Assembly: GCF_900103785.1 (NCBI RefSeq)
Contig: NZ_FNHE01000001.1
Span: forward strand, 523,064-587,063
DNA from: Geodermatophilus siccatus
GTDB taxonomy: Bacteria; Actinomycetota; Actinomycetes; Mycobacteriales; Geodermatophilaceae
DNA: 64,000 nucleotides
Direction of reading: 5' to 3'
Shown here: positions 16,729-28,088 of the stretch, piece by piece
Layout: each line of letters begins with the position of its first letter
Numbering within the stretch: position 1 is the stretch's first letter
Made by a program: the position numbers and the translations under genes
The notes under the pieces: model-generated
The model's database searches: none
What the model was told of the DNA's origin: nothing
Seen by the model: only the letters and a program-made list of their open reading frames with translations

Positions 16729-17645
16729 CCGCCGCGGACGCCGGCGCCGACCCGCTGGCGGCCTTCGAGCAGCACCGGCGGCTGCTGTTCACGGTCGCCT
16801 ACCAGATGCTCGGCAGCGTCGCCGACGCCGAGGACGTCGTGCAGGACGCCTGGCTGCGGTGGTCGGCGACCGACCGGGCCGACGTCGCCGACCCGCGGGC
16901 GTACCTGGTGCGGATCACGTCCCGGCTGGCCCTCGACCGGCTGGGCTCGGCGCGCAGCCGCCGGGAGAGCTACGTCGGGCCGTGGCTGCCCGAGCCGCTG
17001 CTCACCGGGGGCGCGCCGGTCGCCGGCGGCGCCCCGCCACCGGACCCGGACGACGCCGCCGCGCTCGGGGAGCAGGTCTCGCTCGCGCTGCTGGTGGTCC
17101 TCGAGACGCTGTCCCCCGCTGAGCGAGCCGTGTTCGTCCTCCGGGAGGTGTTCGGTCTGCCGGCGGCGGAGGTGGCCGCGATCCTGGGCCGCAGCGAGGC
17201 CGCCGTCCGGCAGACGGCGCACCGTGCGCGGGAGCACGTGCGGGCCCGGCAGCCGCGCTTCGACACCGACCGGTCCACGCAGCGGCTGGCGACCGAGCGC
17301 TTCCTCGCCGCCTGCGCCGGTGGCGACGTCGAGGCGCTCCTGGCCGCGCTGGCCCCGGACGTCGTCCTGGTGACCGATGGCGGGGGCCGGGCGAAGGCGG
17401 CGCTGCGGCCGATCGTGGGCGCGGAGAAGGCGGCCCGCTTCCTCGTGGCGACCACCGCGCAGGGGCTGGCGATCCCCGGTCTGCACGTCGAGGTCGCCGA
17501 GGTCAACGGTGCCCCCGGCGTCGTCGCGTGGGTCGAGGGTGCGCCGTACCTGACGATCTCGCTGGTCCTGGTCGACGGACTGGTCGAGCAGGTGCTGGTC
17601 GTGCGCAACCCCGAGAAGCTGGCCGGCCTACAGAGGGAGGGCTGA
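16725..17645 (+). CDS. ECF41-family RNA polymerase sigma factor (SigJ-like)
   Basis: Regions sigma2 (VAYQMLGSVADAEDVVQDAWLRW) and sigma4 (LSPAERAVFVLREVFGLPAAEVAAILGRSEAAVRQ) are clear. A C-terminal SnoaL-like domain of about 110 residues carries the ECF41 hallmarks: WLPEP in the linker, DGGGRAKAAL, and NPEKL at the end. In this family the extension acts in cis to modulate activity, replacing an anti-sigma factor. The 306-residue length is normal. It is coupled to the AhpD-like gene, and a matching promoter lies upstream, so autoregulation is likely. Confidence 0.92.
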   Translation: MTAADAGADPLAAFEQHRRLLFTVAYQMLGSVADAEDVVQDAWLRWSATDRADVADPRAYLVRITSRLALDRLGSARSRRESYVGPWLPEPLLTGGAPVAGGAPPPDPDDAAALGEQVSLALLVVLETLSPAERAVFVLREVFGLPAAEVAAILGRSEAAVRQTAHRAREHVRARQPRFDTDRSTQRLATERFLAACAGGDVEALLAALAPDVVLVTDGGGRAKAALRPIVGAEKAARFLVATTAQGLAIPGLHVEVAEVNGAPGVVAWVEGAPYLTISLVLVDGLVEQVLVVRNPEKLAGLQREG

Positions 17646-17647
17646 GT

Positions 17648-17705
17648 GGCCACCCTTCAGGGGCCCACGCCGAGCTTGCGAGGCGTGGGGGGAGGGTGGT
17701 CCCTT
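17648..17705 (-). repeat. 3'-end hairpin element, copy 6 (after the sigma factor)
   Basis: GGCCACCC pairs with GGGTGGTCC outside; inside, CCCACGCC pairs perfectly with GGCGTGGG around GAGCTTGCGA. Relative to the sigma factor gene it is inverted. Confidence 0.65.
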
Positions 17706-17708
17706 ATC

Positions 17709-17714
17709 TAGGCT
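17709..17714 (+). promoter_or_regulatory. Candidate leaderless -10 of the PIG-L gene
   Basis: TAGGCT is seven bases before GTG 17722, and no Shine-Dalgarno sequence is present. Confidence 0.5.
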
Positions 17715-17721
17715 CGCGCGG

Positions 17722-18456
17722 GTGACCTCACCGCAGACCCGCAGGCCCGCCGAGCACGTGGAGCGCGCGCTGTGCGTGCTCGCCCACCCCGACGACATCG
17801 ACTTCGGCAGCGCCGGCACCGTGGCGACCTGGACGGCGGCCGGCACCGAGGTCACCTACCTGATCGTCACCGACGGCGACGCCGGCGGGTTCGACGACAC
17901 CCCCCGCGACCAGATGGGGCCGCTGCGGCGGGCCGAGCAGGAGGCGGCCGCCAAGGCGGTCGGCGTCACCGACGTGCGCTTCCTCGGCCACCCCGACGGC
18001 CGGCTGGAACTCACCCTCGACCTGCGCCGCGACATCAGCCGGGTGATCCGCCAGGTCCGCCCGCAGCGGGTGCTGACCAGCTCTCCCGAGCGGATGTGGG
18101 ACCGGATCGGCGCCAGCCACCCCGACCACATGACGGTCGGCGAGTCCACGCTGCGGGCCGTCTACCCCGACGCCCGCAACCCGTTCGCCTTCCCCGAGCT
18201 GCTCGCCGACGAGGGGCTGGAGGCCTGGACGGTGTCCGAGGTGTGGCTCACGACCAGCCCGCGCGCCGACCACGTCGTCGACGTGACCGACGTCGTCGAG
18301 CTGAAGTTCGCCGCGCTCAAGAGCCACGTCAGCCAGGTCAGCCACATCGACGACCTCGAGGGCTTCGTCACCGACTGGATGCGCCAGAACGGCCGCCGCC
18401 TGGGCCTGCCGCAGGGCCGGCTCGGCGAGAGCTTCCAGGTCGTGCACACGGCCTGA
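17722..18456 (+). CDS. PIG-L (LmbE-like) zinc deacetylase
   Basis: Zinc and catalytic motifs of the family are present: AHPDDIDFGSAGT near residue 21, and SHPDHMTVGEST. Relatives de-N-acetylate GlcNAc-containing substrates, including MshB of mycothiol synthesis and the amidase Mca. This 244-residue protein is shorter than MshB or Mca and I would not assign it to either. GTG 17722 looks leaderless. It converges on a response regulator across a long hairpin. Confidence 0.85.
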   Translation: MTSPQTRRPAEHVERALCVLAHPDDIDFGSAGTVATWTAAGTEVTYLIVTDGDAGGFDDTPRDQMGPLRRAEQEAAAKAVGVTDVRFLGHPDGRLELTLDLRRDISRVIRQVRPQRVLTSSPERMWDRIGASHPDHMTVGESTLRAVYPDARNPFAFPELLADEGLEAWTVSEVWLTTSPRADHVVDVTDVVELKFAALKSHVSQVSHIDDLEGFVTDWMRQNGRRLGLPQGRLGESFQVVHTA

Positions 18457-18484
18457 GCGATCGCCGGTACCGGCTGAGCTGTCC

Positions 18485-18544
18485 GCGAGATCTGCACACT
18501 GGTCGCCATCGGGGGCCTGATGGGCGCCGGTGTGCAGATCTCGC
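18485..18544. terminator. Long hairpin between convergent PIG-L and response regulator genes
   Basis: Two 26-base arms (18485-18510, 18519-18544) pair with few mismatches around an eight-base loop. The outer 15 bases, GCGAGATCTGCACAC, pair perfectly. Confidence 0.65.
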
Positions 18545-18549
18545 CGGAC

Positions 18550-19206
18550 TCACAACAACCTGTTGGTCGCCGCCCAGCGGGTGAGCTCGTTGCGGTTGGA
18601 CAACTGCAGCTTGCGCAGCACGTTCGACGCGTGGGACTCCACCGTCTTCACCGAGATGAACAGCCGCGAGCCGATCTCCCGGTAGGTGTAGCCGCGGGCC
18701 AGCAGCTGCATGACCTCCCGCTCGCGGGCGCTGAGCAGGTCCAGGCCGGGGTCGGTGGCCGGGTCCTCGCGTTGCGGGGCGGACGGCGTCGTCGCGGCGA
18801 AGGCGTCGAGCACGAACCCGGCCAGCCGCGGGCTGAACACCACGTCCCCGTCGGCCACGCGGGCGACGGCGTCGCGCAGGTCCGGCCCGGAGATGGTCTT
18901 GGTGACGTAGCCGCGGGCGCCGGCGCGGATGACGGCGATGACGTCCTCGGCCGCGTCGGACACCGACAGCGCCAGCCAGCGCACCGACGGCAGCTCGGCC
19001 CGCAGCGTCTCGAGCACCGCCCGCCCGCCGCCGCCGGGCAGGTGCACGTCGAGGAGGACGACGTCGGGCACGGTCGCCCGGATGCCCTCCACGGCACCCT
19101 CGACGTCGGCGGCCTCACCGACGACGTCCACCGCACCGCCGAGCTCCGCGCGCACACCCGAGCGCACCATGGCGTGGTCGTCGACGAGATAGACGCGGGT
19201 GCTCAC
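18550..19206 (-). CDS. NarL/LuxR-family response regulator
   Basis: The 218-residue protein has a receiver domain (Asp9-Asp10 pocket, phosphoacceptor Asp53 in VVLLDVHLPGGGG) and a C-terminal LuxR-type helix-turn-helix (LSAREREVMQLLARGYTYREI, VKTVESHASNVLRKL). GTG 19206 overlaps the kinase stop as GTGA. With the kinase and the divergent PspC/LiaF-like gene it resembles a LiaFSR-type envelope stress system. Its targets probably include the shared intergenic region 20388-20511, which is inference. Confidence 0.93.
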   Translation of the reverse strand: MSTRVYLVDDHAMVRSGVRAELGGAVDVVGEAADVEGAVEGIRATVPDVVLLDVHLPGGGGRAVLETLRAELPSVRWLALSVSDAAEDVIAVIRAGARGYVTKTISGPDLRDAVARVADGDVVFSPRLAGFVLDAFAATTPSAPQREDPATDPGLDLLSAREREVMQLLARGYTYREIGSRLFISVKTVESHASNVLRKLQLSNRNELTRWAATNRLL

Positions 19207-20387
19207 GCGGCCGCCTCCTGGCGGGGCAGGCACAGCTCCACCTCGGTGCCCTCGCCCGGTGCCGAGCGCACCGTCGCCGTCCCGCCCAGGCGCGTCAGCC
19301 GGCCGGTCACCGAGTCCCGCAGCCCCCGCCGGTCGCCCGGCACCGCGGCCGGGTCGAATCCGGCACCGCGGTCGCGGACGAAGACCGCGACCCGTTGCGG
19401 CGAGACCTCGGTGTACAGGTCCGCGACGGCCGCCCCGGAGTGCTTGGCGGCGTTGACCAGCGCCTCGCGGGTGGCCGCGCCGAGGGCGGTGAGGGCGTCG
19501 TCCAGGGGTGCGTCGCCGACGACCACCGACTCGACGGTCAGCGCGTGGTCGGCCTCCACATCGGCCACCACGCCGGACACCAGCGCCGCCCAGGTGCCGC
19601 CGCCCACGGCCGCCGCCGGCTCGTAGAGCCAGGTGCGCAGCTCGCGTTCCTGGCTGCGGGCCAGCCGGGAGACCGCGGTGGCGTCGTCGGCGTGCCGCTG
19701 GATGAGGGCGAGGGTCTGCAGCACCGAGTCGTGCAGGTGGGCGGCGACCGCGGCCCGCTCCTCGGACCGGATCCGGGCGGTGCGCTCGGCCTCGCGCGAG
19801 GCCAGCAGCCGGCGCCACAGCGGCGCGGTGGCCAGCGCCACGCCGACCAGGATGACCAGGGTCGCGGCGAAGCCGTTGCGGGCGTCGTCCAGCTGCCCGG
19901 TCGTGACCAGCAGCAGCACCACGCCCGTGATGCCGAGGAGCACCCCGCCGGCGAGCAGCCACCGCACGCCGGGGCGGGCGAGCGAGCGGTCGGTGTCCAG
20001 CTGGCGCCAGATGACGGTCAGCCCGACCCCGACCAGCAGCAGCGGCAGGACGAGGTTGCCGCCGCCCCAGGTCCCGAGCTGGGTCACCAGGATGAGCGCG
20101 CCGAGGCCCAGCAGACCCAGGCCCAGGGCCTGCCGGCGGCTGGGCTCCTCGGCGGCCTCCTCCTCGACCGGAGCGGCGTCGACCTCGGCGACCGGCATGA
20201 AGAACCACAGCAGCGCGTAGGCCACCACGCCGATGCCGGCGGCGGCGAGCACGACGAAGGCGACGCGGACGACGAGCGGGTCGGCCCGCAGGTGCACCGC
20301 CGTCCCCGCGGCGACGCCCGCCAGCAGGCGCCCGGAGCGCGGGCGCACCAGCGGCGGCCGCACGGGCACGGGCAGGGTCGTGGTCAC
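19203..20387 (-). CDS. PspC-domain sensor histidine kinase (DesK/LiaS-like)
   Basis: The N-terminus (about residues 17-66) is a PspC domain (GRLLAGVAAGTAVHLRADPL, then a hydrophobic segment). Several more membrane helices follow between residues 86 and 190. The HisKA_3 dimerisation helix has AAHLHDSVLQTLALIQ with His219 as probable phosphosite. The ATPase domain shows REALVNAAKHSG (N box), DRGAGFDP (G1) and GEGTEVELCLP. It is 394 residues long. It senses an envelope signal and passes phosphate to the coupled response regulator. Confidence 0.9.
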   Translation of the reverse strand: MTTTLPVPVRPPLVRPRSGRLLAGVAAGTAVHLRADPLVVRVAFVVLAAAGIGVVAYALLWFFMPVAEVDAAPVEEEAAEEPSRRQALGLGLLGLGALILVTQLGTWGGGNLVLPLLLVGVGLTVIWRQLDTDRSLARPGVRWLLAGGVLLGITGVVLLLVTTGQLDDARNGFAATLVILVGVALATAPLWRRLLASREAERTARIRSEERAAVAAHLHDSVLQTLALIQRHADDATAVSRLARSQERELRTWLYEPAAAVGGGTWAALVSGVVADVEADHALTVESVVVGDAPLDDALTALGAATREALVNAAKHSGAAVADLYTEVSPQRVAVFVRDRGAGFDPAAVPGDRRGLRDSVTGRLTRLGGTATVRSAPGEGTEVELCLPRQEAAA

Positions 20388-20511
20388 GGTGCCGATCGTC
20401 GCACTGGGACGGCGTTCCGCGGCACCGGGGAGCACCCCACGTCGCGGACCAGGGTCGGATGGGGGCGTTCCCCGATGGACCGCGCCGTCCGGCGTGAGGA
20501 GGGTCTGTGCC

Positions 20512-21432
20512 ATGACATCCGCACCGCCTCCCGCTCCCCCGTCGGCGGACCCGCCGGCGGCCGCGTACACCCCGCCGCCCGGCCCACCGGTGCGGCCGCC
20601 GCTGCGGCGCAGCCGCAGCGACAAGGTCATCGGCGGCGTCTCCGGCGGCCTGGCCGAGTACAGCGGCATCGACGCGCTGCTGTGGCGGGTCGGCTTCGTC
20701 GCCCTGGCGCTGGCCGGCCCCGGCGTCCCGGTCTACCTGCTGCTGTGGCTGCTCATGCCGGCTGGTCCGGCGTCCGACGACGCCGGGGCCAGCCGCGCCC
20801 CCCGCATCGCCGGGCCCCGCTCGCCGGTGCCGGGGCTGACCCTCGCCGGGCTGCTCATCGTCGTCGGCTCGCTCGTCCTGCTCAGCCGCTTCACCGACTG
20901 GGACGTGGGCCCGCGCATAGTGCTCGGCACCGGGCTGCTGGTCGTCGGGCTCGGCCTGGTCGCCGCCGCCTTCTCCGGCGGACGCACGGCCAAGGGCGGG
21001 CTGATCACGCTCGGCATCGTCCTGTCCCTCGCGCTGGTGGTGGTCGCCGCCGAGCCGTGGCGGGGCGTCGAGGACGGCATGGGCGACCGCACCTACCGCC
21101 CGGCCGACGCGGCCGCCGTCCAGCCGGTCTACGACCAGGGGATCGGCGACGCGACGCTCGACCTCTCCCGCATCGACCTGTCCCGTCTCGACGGTCCGAT
21201 CGTCACGAGGGTGGACGGCGGCGTGGGCAACGTCGAGGTGCTCGTGCCCCGCTCGGCCGACGTCCGGGTCGACGTGGACGGCGGCATCGGCAACGTCGAC
21301 GTCCTCGGCCTCGGATCCGACGGCGGCTACTCCCCCGGCACCGGCTCCGCGTCCTGGACCGGTGACGAGGACCCCGAGATCGAACTGACCATCGACGCCG
21401 GTGTCGGTGACGTGGAGGTGCGCCGTGCCTGA
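20512..21432 (+). CDS. PspC-domain and LiaF-like membrane protein
   Basis: After a proline-rich N-terminus, residues ~38-85 form a PspC domain (DKVIGGVSGGLAEYSGIDALLWRV, then a membrane helix). More hydrophobic helices follow. The C-terminal part (from about residue 215) is repetitive beta-strand sequence with GVGNVEVLVP, GGIGNVDVLG and GVGDVEVRRA, typical of LiaF-type cell-wall-stress domains. ATG 20512 follows GAGGAGGG. It is divergent from the kinase that has a related PspC domain, so it is a likely partner or repressor. Length 306 residues. Confidence 0.88.
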   Translation: MTSAPPPAPPSADPPAAAYTPPPGPPVRPPLRRSRSDKVIGGVSGGLAEYSGIDALLWRVGFVALALAGPGVPVYLLLWLLMPAGPASDDAGASRAPRIAGPRSPVPGLTLAGLLIVVGSLVLLSRFTDWDVGPRIVLGTGLLVVGLGLVAAAFSGGRTAKGGLITLGIVLSLALVVVAAEPWRGVEDGMGDRTYRPADAAAVQPVYDQGIGDATLDLSRIDLSRLDGPIVTRVDGGVGNVEVLVPRSADVRVDVDGGIGNVDVLGLGSDGGYSPGTGSASWTGDEDPEIELTIDAGVGDVEVRRA

Positions 21433-21724
21433 CTACAGCGAGTTCCCGACGACCCCGACCGCCTGGCAGGAACAGCAGCTGAGGGACTGGCAGATCGTGA
21501 CCCCGCTGTCGACCGAGGACCCGCCCCGGCCCGAGCGCCGCGGCGTCGACCTCACCGCCCTCGTGCCGGGCCTGGTGTTCGTCGTCCTGGCGATCGTGCT
21601 GATGGCCGGCGCGGTGCTGCCGATAGGACTGGTGACCGAGGGCGGCCTGCTGTGGCTGGTCCTCATCGGCGGCGGCATCGCCCTGCTGGTGAGCGAACTG
21701 CGCAGGGCGCGCCGCAGGCGCTGA
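21425..21724 (+). CDS. Small two-helix membrane protein of the PspC/LiaF locus
   Basis: GTG 21425 starts eight bases before the end of the upstream gene, so translation is coupled. The 99-residue protein has a polar N-terminus (about 40 residues), two hydrophobic helices (about 46-68 and 72-90) and an Arg-rich end. No family is recognised. Coupling suggests a part in the same envelope stress system. A strong terminator follows. Confidence 0.7.
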   Translation: MPDYSEFPTTPTAWQEQQLRDWQIVTPLSTEDPPRPERRGVDLTALVPGLVFVVLAIVLMAGAVLPIGLVTEGGLLWLVLIGGGIALLVSELRRARRRR

Positions 21725-21738
21725 CCCACTGGAAAGGC

Positions 21739-21772
21739 GAGGGCCCGGGAGCCGATCGGCTCCCGGGCCCTC
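21739..21772. terminator. Perfect hairpin terminator
   Basis: GAGGGCCCGGGAGCC (21739-21753) pairs perfectly with its complement (21758-21772) around GATC. It separates the PspC operon from the convergent vapC. Confidence 0.75.
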
Positions 21773-21822
21773 GTGCGGGTCCGCATCGATCGACGGGCGG
21801 CGCGCCGGTCGAAGGAGCCGGG

Positions 21823-22272
21823 TCACTCCTGGAGGACGGAAGGCACCAGGGCGAACCCCTCTGCGGCGGCAGCTGCCCTCAGCTGCCGGTCGAAGGCCGC
21901 GAACGTCCGACACTCCGGGACGGCGTCCCGTGCCGCCAGAGCACAGGCCAGCTGCACGGCGTCGTAGGCACGCAGTCCGTGCACCGCGCACAGGCGAGCT
22001 GCCCGCTCGAGGACGGTGACCGTCGCAGTCACGGCCGAGAACCTCGGCGGGTCCGCCCCGGTGCCGGACCAGTCGGCCTCGAAGGCCGACGTCAGCAGAC
22101 GCGCCGCGTCAGCGTGCAGGTCTCCGATGCGCTGCTTCCGCCAGATGGCCGAGGGCACCTCGACGCGCGCCAGTTGAGAGACGACGAGGCCGGACAGTCC
22201 GCGGACGGTCTCGTGTCCGGACTCGTCGGCATAGAGCTTGACCAGCGCGCTGGAGTCGGCGAAGGCCGTCAC
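21823..22272 (-). CDS. vapC: PIN-domain toxin of a VapBC pair
   Basis: The 149-residue protein has the PIN-domain acidic residues expected for a Mg-dependent ribonuclease: Asp6 (AFADSSALVKLY), Glu38 (RVEVPSA), Asp104 (RAYDAVQLA) and Asp128 (TFAAFDRQL). VapC toxins cut specific RNAs such as initiator tRNA or rRNA loops; the target here is unknown. GTG 22272 overlaps the antitoxin stop as GTGA, the usual tight coupling. Confidence 0.92.
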   Translation of the reverse strand: MTAFADSSALVKLYADESGHETVRGLSGLVVSQLARVEVPSAIWRKQRIGDLHADAARLLTSAFEADWSGTGADPPRFSAVTATVTVLERAARLCAVHGLRAYDAVQLACALAARDAVPECRTFAAFDRQLRAAAAAEGFALVPSVLQE

Positions 22273-22565
22273 GTCCGGTCGGACGTGACGATGTCGGACA
22301 GCAGGGTGCCCCGACCGGCAGCCGCTCGTGCCTCTGCCACGGCGTCCGCGTCCGGGCGCCGACGCGTCTCTCCGGTCGAGGCCAGCAGCCCGGCGCGGGC
22401 CAGTCGCTCACGGATCCGCTCGGCGTCGTCTCCTGCCAGGTCGGGATCGGTCGCCGCGCCGAGGACCGCCACCACGTACTCGTTCATGCTCCGCCCGAGC
22501 CGGTTGGCAGCCGTGCGCACCCGATCGACGAGCTCGTCGGTTGTCCGGATGGTCAACTGGGCCAC
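22269..22565 (-). CDS. vapB: Antitoxin of the VapBC pair, ribbon-helix-helix type
   Basis: The N-terminal AQLTIRTTDELVDRVRTAANRLGRSMNEYVVAVL is a ribbon-helix-helix DNA-binding domain of the Arc/FitA kind. The C-terminal half of the 98-residue protein would wrap around and block the toxin. GTG 22565 is leaderless-looking: TAACGT ends six bases upstream. The pair should repress its own promoter through the palindrome just upstream. Confidence 0.9.
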   Translation of the reverse strand: MAQLTIRTTDELVDRVRTAANRLGRSMNEYVVAVLGAATDPDLAGDDAERIRERLARAGLLASTGETRRRPDADAVAEARAAAGRGTLLSDIVTSDRT

Positions 22566-22571
22566 GCCTCC

Positions 22572-22603
22572 ACGTTAGCAGGCATGCATGCATGCATGCC
22601 TGC
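22572..22603 (-). promoter_or_regulatory. vapBC promoter with palindromic operator
   Basis: Minus-strand TAACGT (22577-22572) lies six bases before GTG 22565. A perfect 26-base palindrome at 22578-22603, made of a GCATGCATGCATGC core with GCAG/CTGC ends, directly abuts it. The position between -10 and -35 suits autorepression. Confidence 0.65.
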
Positions 22604-22624
22604 ACCGAGGCACCGGCACGGAGG

Positions 22625-23139
22625 TCAGAGCGTTCGGTAGTAGCGCACCAGCGGCAGGCCGGTGAACCCGTGCCGCTCGTAGAGAGCACGGGCCGGCGCG
22701 TGACCGTCGTCCCCGCCGGTGCCGATGACGGCGAAGGGCACCCCCCGCGCCCGCATCTCGGTCACCGCCCGCTCCAGCAACCGGCCCGCGATGCCCGCCC
22801 GCTGGTGCGCCGGGGCGACGGGGCGACGGGGCGACGGGGCGACGGGGCGACGGCGATCATCTCGACCTCCCCGACAGGGGTGGCGCCCTCCTCGGTCCAC
22901 CGGACGGCGACGAAGCCGACCGGTGCGCCGTCGACGTCCGCGACCCACGCATCGAGCGACCGGCACACCTCGGCCACCGCCGCGGCCTGCGCCGTCCGCC
23001 AGTCCGGGTACACGAAGCGGTACGCCCGCGGACCCATGACCCGCTCGAAGCCGGCGAACACCGGCGCCCACGCATCGAGGGAGAACGCGACGACGGCGTC
23101 GACGTCGGCGTCGGTCAGCGGCCGGATCCCGACGTCCAC
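22625..23139 (-). pseudogene. GNAT acetyltransferase, frameshifted at an 8-bp tandem repeat
   Basis: The 5' part (23139 to about 22852) encodes the start of a GNAT protein (IRPLTDADVDAVVAFSLDAW, PVGEVEMIAVAP). The 3' part in another frame encodes the rest (HQRAGIAGRLLERAV, ARALYERHGFTGLPLVRYYRTL). They meet at five tandem copies of an 8-base unit at 22812-22851. One, four or seven copies would join the two halves in frame; five do not. As it stands the first frame ends at 22762 after 125 residues. It is either a broken gene or a phase-variable one. Substrate unknown. Confidence 0.8.
22812..22851. repeat. Tandem repeat, five copies of GGGGCGAC
   Basis: Five perfect copies of an 8-base unit lie inside the acetyltransferase gene. 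Changing the copy number by one shifts the reading frame. Confidence 0.9.
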
Positions 23140-23163
23140 GCCACGGATGACACCACGAGCCGG

Positions 23164-24797
<1,634 letters not shown>

Positions 24798-24798
<1 letters not shown>

Positions 24799-25979
24799 CA
24801 GTCGCCCCGACCGCCGATGCCCTGCTGCCCGGGGGTCCCCTCCCCGGGGGTCCCTCCCCCTGTCACGAGGTCGACCCGCTGGAACTCCTTGAGGTCGCGG
24901 TACCCGGTCTTCGCCATCGTCCGGCGCAGCGCCCCGAAGAGGTTGGTGCGGCCGTCGGCGGCGCGCGCCTCGCCCAGGAGGACGTCGTGCAGCGAGCCGG
25001 CGGGGGCGATCGGGGCCGACGTCCCGCCGCGGGGCAGCCGGGGGTGGGCGGCCACGGAGTCCCACCAGACGCCCCCGCCCGGGGCCTCGGCCGCGGCGCG
25101 CAGCGGCTCGCCGAGCTGGACGGCGTCCGCACCGCAGGCCAGCGCGCGGGCGATGGCGCCGCTGGTCTCGATCCGGCCGTTGGCGATGACGTGCACGTAG
25201 CGGCCGCCGGTCTCGTCGAGGTAGTCGCGGCGGGCGGCCGCGGCATCGGCGATCGCGCTGGCCAGCGGCACCCGGATGCCCATGACGGCGTCGGTGGTCG
25301 AGAAGCTGTCGGCGCCGACGCCGACGATCACGCCCGCCGCGCCGGTGCGCATCAGGTGCAGCGCGGTCTGGTAGTTCGCCGCGCCGCCCACGATCACCGG
25401 GACGTCGAGGTCGGCGATGAACTCCTTGAGGTTGAGCGCGTCGCCCTGGGTGGTGACGTGCTCGGCCGAGACGATCGTGCCCTGGATGACCAGCAGGTCC
25501 ACGCCCGCGGCGAGCGCGGCCGGCGCCAGCTGCAGCGTGTGCTGCGGCGAGACGCGGACGGCGGTGGTCACGCCGGCGTCGCGCATCTCCTTGATGCGGG
25601 CGGTGACCCGGTCGGGCTCGACCGGTCGGGAGTAGACGTCCTGCAGGAGGGCGACCGGTGGCGCCCCCTCCCCCGCGGCCTCGCGCAGCCGGCGGTAGAC
25701 CGGCGCCGGGTCGTCGTAGCGGGTCCACAGCCCCTCGGCGTTGAGCACGCCGAGGCCGCCGGCCTGGCCGACGGCGATCGCGGTGGCCGGGCTGACGACG
25801 GCGTCCGACGGGCTGGTGACCAGCGGGATGTCGAACCGGAAGGCGTCGATCTGCCAGGCGGTCGAGACGTCGTCCATGTCCCGGGTGCGCCGGGAGGGGA
25901 CGATCGAGACCTCGTCGAGGTCGTACCCCCGGCGGGCGAAGCGGTTGAGGCCGATCTCGACGGTGTCACGCGTGGTCAC
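24798..25979 (-). CDS. guaB3: GuaB3-family IMP dehydrogenase-related protein
   Basis: The 393-residue TIM-barrel protein resembles IMP dehydrogenase but has no CBS domains ([60 protein letters not shown]). At the place of the catalytic loop Cys (GSICTT in GuaB) it reads GADSFSTTD, so the covalent Cys mechanism is lost. Actinobacteria usually keep this gene beside guaB, but its reaction is not settled; one cyanobacterial GuaB3 is reported to have IMP dehydrogenase activity. GTG 25979 is two bases after the guaB stop. Confidence 0.9.
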
Positions 25980-25981
25980 GG

Positions 25982-27595
<1,614 letters not shown>

Positions 27596-27596
27596 C

Positions 27597-27602
27597 TACC
27601 GT
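27597..27602 (+). promoter_or_regulatory. Candidate leaderless -10 of the DUF5319 gene
   Basis: TACCGT is followed by seven bases and GTG 27610. A second in-frame GTG at 27601 overlaps the -10 and is less likely to be the start. Confidence 0.5.
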
Positions 27603-27609
27603 GGCACCC

Positions 27610-28011
27610 GTGAGTTCTTGGGACGACGCTTCCGGGCCCGACTTCGGGTCCGCCGACCAGCCAGGTCCGCCGCCGCTGACCATGGAGGAGCGGGCCGGCG
27701 TCCTGGACGACCTCGCCGAACTGGAGGTGTTCCGGACGCTGCTGGAGCCGACCGGCATCAAGGGCATCGTCGTCGACTGCCCGGACTGCGACGAGGAGCA
27801 CCACGTCGACTGGGCCCTGATGCAGGCCAACCTCCGCCAGTTGCTCGAGGAGGGCCAGACCGGCCGGCACGAGCCGCCGTTCGACCCCGATCCCGACGAC
27901 TACGTCAGCTGGGACTACGCCAGCGGTTACGCCGACGGGATCGCCGCGATGGCCGAGCGCGAGGAGCCCGGCGGCGAGGGCCGCGCCGGCAGGCACGCCC
28001 GCGACGACTGA
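27610..28011 (+). CDS. DUF5319-like small acidic protein with a CxxC motif
   Basis: The 133-residue, strongly acidic protein has a central KGIVVDCPDCDEEHHVDWALM segment with a CxxC pair and a His-His, which could bind a metal. It resembles a conserved actinobacterial protein family (DUF5319) found beside guaB and bldM. No function is known. The start at GTG 27610 is chosen from the -10 spacing; there is no Shine-Dalgarno sequence. It converges on the bldM-like gene across a long hairpin. Confidence 0.75.
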   Translation: MSSWDDASGPDFGSADQPGPPPLTMEERAGVLDDLAELEVFRTLLEPTGIKGIVVDCPDCDEEHHVDWALMQANLRQLLEEGQTGRHEPPFDPDPDDYVSWDYASGYADGIAAMAEREEPGGEGRAGRHARDD

Positions 28012-28021
28012 GGCCCCGGCG

Positions 28022-28078
28022 CGATCATGGCGCCGGACCACCCCGGGAACCCGGGGAGTGGTCACGGCGCCATGATCG
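28022..28078. terminator. Long hairpin between convergent DUF5319 and bldM-like genes
   Basis: CGATCATGGCGCCG (28022-28035) pairs perfectly with its complement (28065-28078). Inside, GACCAC/GTGGTC and CCCCGGG/CCCGGGG continue the stem with one bulged base. Confidence 0.7.
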
Positions 28079-28088
28079 TCGGGACCGG

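Noticed and set aside
22812..22851. CRISPR-like array
   Set aside because: The unit is 8 bases and strictly tandem, with no spacers and no cas genes; it is a simple repeat within a coding region.
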